A stretch of 64,000 nt of DNA from Emcibacter nanhaiensis (lineage in GTDB: Bacteria > Pseudomonadota > Alphaproteobacteria > Sphingomonadales > Emcibacteraceae). Position 1 is the first letter of the stretch. Every line of letters starts with the position of its first letter. The notes beneath the pieces were generated by a model. The model saw only the letters and a program-made list of their open reading frames with translations, was not told where the DNA came from and ran no database searches. The stretch lies in contig NZ_VFIY01000004.1 of NCBI RefSeq assembly GCF_006385175.1, positions 682,001 through 746,000 on the forward strand. The letters are read 5' to 3'. Shown piece by piece: positions 63,201-64,000 of the stretch. A program made the translations under genes and the position numbers.

Positions 63201-63449
63201 GGTTGGATCTTCCGTAAAGTCCGGATCCGGCGTTACCGGAGTTGTCGGCGCCGTGGGCGCCGCCGTGCTGCCACCACCGCCACCGCAACCCGCCAGCGGC
63301 AGAAGAGCAAGGCTCATGACACCATATCGAACAGGAGTTCGGGCACTCTGGAACCTTTCATTCAAGGTCCCGGGTTCACCAGACTGTTTCTTTTGAACTT
63401 TTGCAAAAATCGATTTCGATGATGAATCGCGATAAGGATTTGCAGACAT
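60270..63449 (-). CDS. RTX repeat protein C, type I secretion substrate, with beta-propeller insert
   Basis: A 1059-residue protein. The N-terminus differs from A and B, but a lipobox-like LPLAGC again has its Cys at residue 55, followed by GGGGGS and a Thr/Pro linker. Next come the shared FTEDPTNVFTAIDD...SSSTADLTVIGKGGDD opening, a strand-repeat region (about 160-400, TLYIYGTVDLTG, VTLTQEQIAQF) and a YVTN-like beta-propeller (about 401-770, e.g. VIADPYSGGFYVSTTSG). RTX nonapeptides lie at about 805-960. The C-terminal module ends STGQGWVQGDDQ...ATLLVDADITQTVT. It is a single unit, unlike A and B. The gap to 63658 holds its promoter; no CtrA-type site is seen there. Confidence 0.87.
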   Translation of the reverse strand: MSANPYRDSSSKSIFAKVQKKQSGEPGTLNERFQSARTPVRYGVMSLALLPLAGCGGGGGSTAAPTAPTTPVTPDPDFTEDPTNVFTAIDDNDRTLDESSSTADLTVIGKGGDDTIITGSGNDLIRAGEGMDTISAGDGDDVIVVLGTTAADEYTSSAITNPGGSGVDLSSLLTLAELNGRSVSEVESGETIDGGAGNNTLYIYGTVDLTGVTLTNVTQLIVNSTVTLTQEQIAQFTTIDGDGNSVINIEVPAGSGEVVLDFSVLNISDIASLNISGDVTVRVDSLEDLSGIADLNIQDASQIKLELMAGDEPVAVSLQGIAEIFPQVNEIYLGDDAVLVLDAPELLSEIGVGIVAGHGGIDTQGQTAADDALAAITTDEGVVLNPVSLEPITYTDIEAEPIVFQIIESNMSDVIADPYSGGFYVSTTSGKIKSWDPNNGIYQEQYSIGGYLDGMALSLDGMALFVANHEYLMVEDAEFDRDDVYEISITRINLQTGQLKEITLNVNDAERGTSDISIDATGTGLFTTDYAGSGSNPFRQIDISTEEITLFAPWVSIQEGSYLETSEDNRYILIQEAHLSDGGLFLYDSQIGEIIGDTNLYEQGSSGFNAGRSSVSSTAGLASVITYNDAFVYDLELSRVFDLYDLEGVGRMADVQFSPAGDILYVLDVDNREILYVNTESWTVVDSYDVGGFYDDSMSFNSAKMSLSSDGRQIFLTLNTETFIVELDPHYSVVEVEGTLSYLIDRDDDHTFILDEDHAFVIVDEDVVLSGETSIRLTGNNVVLYNLGTVEGDVYLGPLDDTLIAQGGVFLGDIDTGGGDDTIVSGKGDNVIYAGAGDDNIRAGQGDDLIFGGEGSDHMDGGSGSDTVSYADATEGVQINLGLNAYGGGAFGDSLISIENIIGSDYDDIISGDDGDNLLNGGAGGDVVNGEGGNDIIVINNLDFFYISGGEGEDILRLDGIDLDLSQLEPDHNISEFQIIDLVTDDGENSLTLTLGDVLGMSADGDHLIVWGDASDSVTSTGQGWVQGDDQTIDGELYHSYSYGDATLLVDADITQTVT

Positions 63450-63658
63450 CCTTCTTCCCCCAAAAGCAGATATTGTTTCCTGAAACTGTACATGAGCCCT
63501 TCCAGCGATGCAAGAGGGGGTAATCCACGTCCGCTGGCAAAGCCATCAGTCAGGAAAATATCCGGCGGGGCAGAAAAGTTCCTGCCCTGCAATATGTCAG
63601 GTGAAAAAGTGCGCGATCCTTTATCTGGTTTCCGCCATCCGCCCTATCCGGCAGATGA

Positions 63659-64000
63659 TCATATCACGCCTTTCTCCTTGAGCACCTGCTGTTCGCCCGG
63701 GCTTATGCCCAGAAGATCGCCGTAGATTTCGGCGTTATGGGCCGCCATCTCGGTCGGTCCCGCCCAGTTGATATGACCCGGGGTCCTGGACAGTTTTGGC
63801 GCCACATTCTGCATGTAAAGCTTGTCAAACTGCGGATGGTCCACCTTGACAATCGCTTCACGGGCCTTGAACTGCTCGTTCTCCATCATGTCGGCTGCGG
63901 TGAATATCTTACCGGCCGGCACGGCATGTTTGTCCATCAGGTCGAGCACCTCCTGCGCGCTTTTGGTGCGCGTCCAGTCGGCGATCAGATCATCCAGTTC
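63659..64000 (-). CDS. CaiB/BaiF family CoA-transferase (C-terminal part, cut by window edge)
   Basis: The open frame continues to the right edge (ELDDLIADWTRTKSAQEVLDLMDKHAVPAGKI...). It carries the family III CoA-transferase C-terminal features: AVPAGKIFTAADMMENEQFKA and a final SRTPGHINWAGPTEMAAHNAEIYGDLLG. These enzymes move CoA between carboxylic acids such as formyl-CoA/oxalate or carnitine. At least 113 residues are present of about 400. Start and neighbours lie outside the window. Confidence 0.88.
   Translation of the reverse strand, partial: ELDDLIADWTRTKSAQEVLDLMDKHAVPAGKIFTAADMMENEQFKAREAIVKVDHPQFDKLYMQNVAPKLSRTPGHINWAGPTEMAAHNAEIYGDLLGISPGEQQVLKEKGVI

Overview
The window looks like chromosome of a free-living, probably marine alphaproteobacterium. 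Evidence: a MipZ division-site ATPase, a DUF1489 protein, the clpS-clpA pair, a PHA phasin with PhaR-like upstream repeats, CtrA-type TTAA-N7-TTAA sites, TonB-dependent receptors and a PEP-CTERM protein. A Kordiimonadales/Emcibacter-like lineage is a guess from gene content only. No rRNA, tRNA, CRISPR array or insertion sequence was seen.

Layout. 1-9.8 kb is housekeeping: clpA (cut by the window edge), clpS, phasin, a mipZ - DnaJ-domain - phosphomannomutase operon, then a Bax-like glucosaminidase, panC, a GlcG/HbpS protein, DUF1489 and mgtE. 9.9-16.9 kb holds a class V aminotransferase, a small DUF6616-like protein paired with a flavin-dependent halogenase, a PEP-CTERM P-domain protein, an aromatic-acid type MFS transporter, and a double-hotdog thioesterase behind a minus-strand cobalamin riboswitch. 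17-21.9 kb carries avtA, prpE (propionyl-CoA synthetase), a phosphatase and an enoyl-CoA hydratase.

22-28.6 kb is an aromatic-catabolism block: a fused LigAB-type (gallate-like) ring-cleavage dioxygenase broken by a 25-bp tandem duplication, an AraC/PobR-like regulator, a TonB-dependent receptor and an AAHS transporter. 28.6-34.2 kb has a divergent PEP-carboxylase-like protein, a lipoate ligase-like protein, PhzF and an EamA transporter. 34.3-49.8 kb is a second catabolic region: two LysR regulators and one TetR regulator, Fe-alcohol dehydrogenase, a TonB receptor, a ThDP enzyme, an SMP-30 lactonase, a flavin monooxygenase overlapping a VOC protein, three SDRs and a TauD/TfdA dioxygenase. The substrate is not evident.

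49.9-63.4 kb is the most interesting part: a type I secretion island. TolC, an ABC transporter and HlyD form one overlapping operon, flanked by three large RTX proteins on the opposite strand. All three carry a C-terminal T1SS-type module and a lipobox-like motif whose cysteine is residue 55 in each. Two of them share a duplicated ~143-bp promoter/leader with a perfect CtrA-type site next to a sigma70-like promoter. They are built of two and three repeated units, each ending in a copy of the terminal module. The working model is a CtrA-linked system for exporting, and perhaps lipid-anchoring, surface RTX proteins. The window ends inside a CaiB/BaiF CoA-transferase gene.
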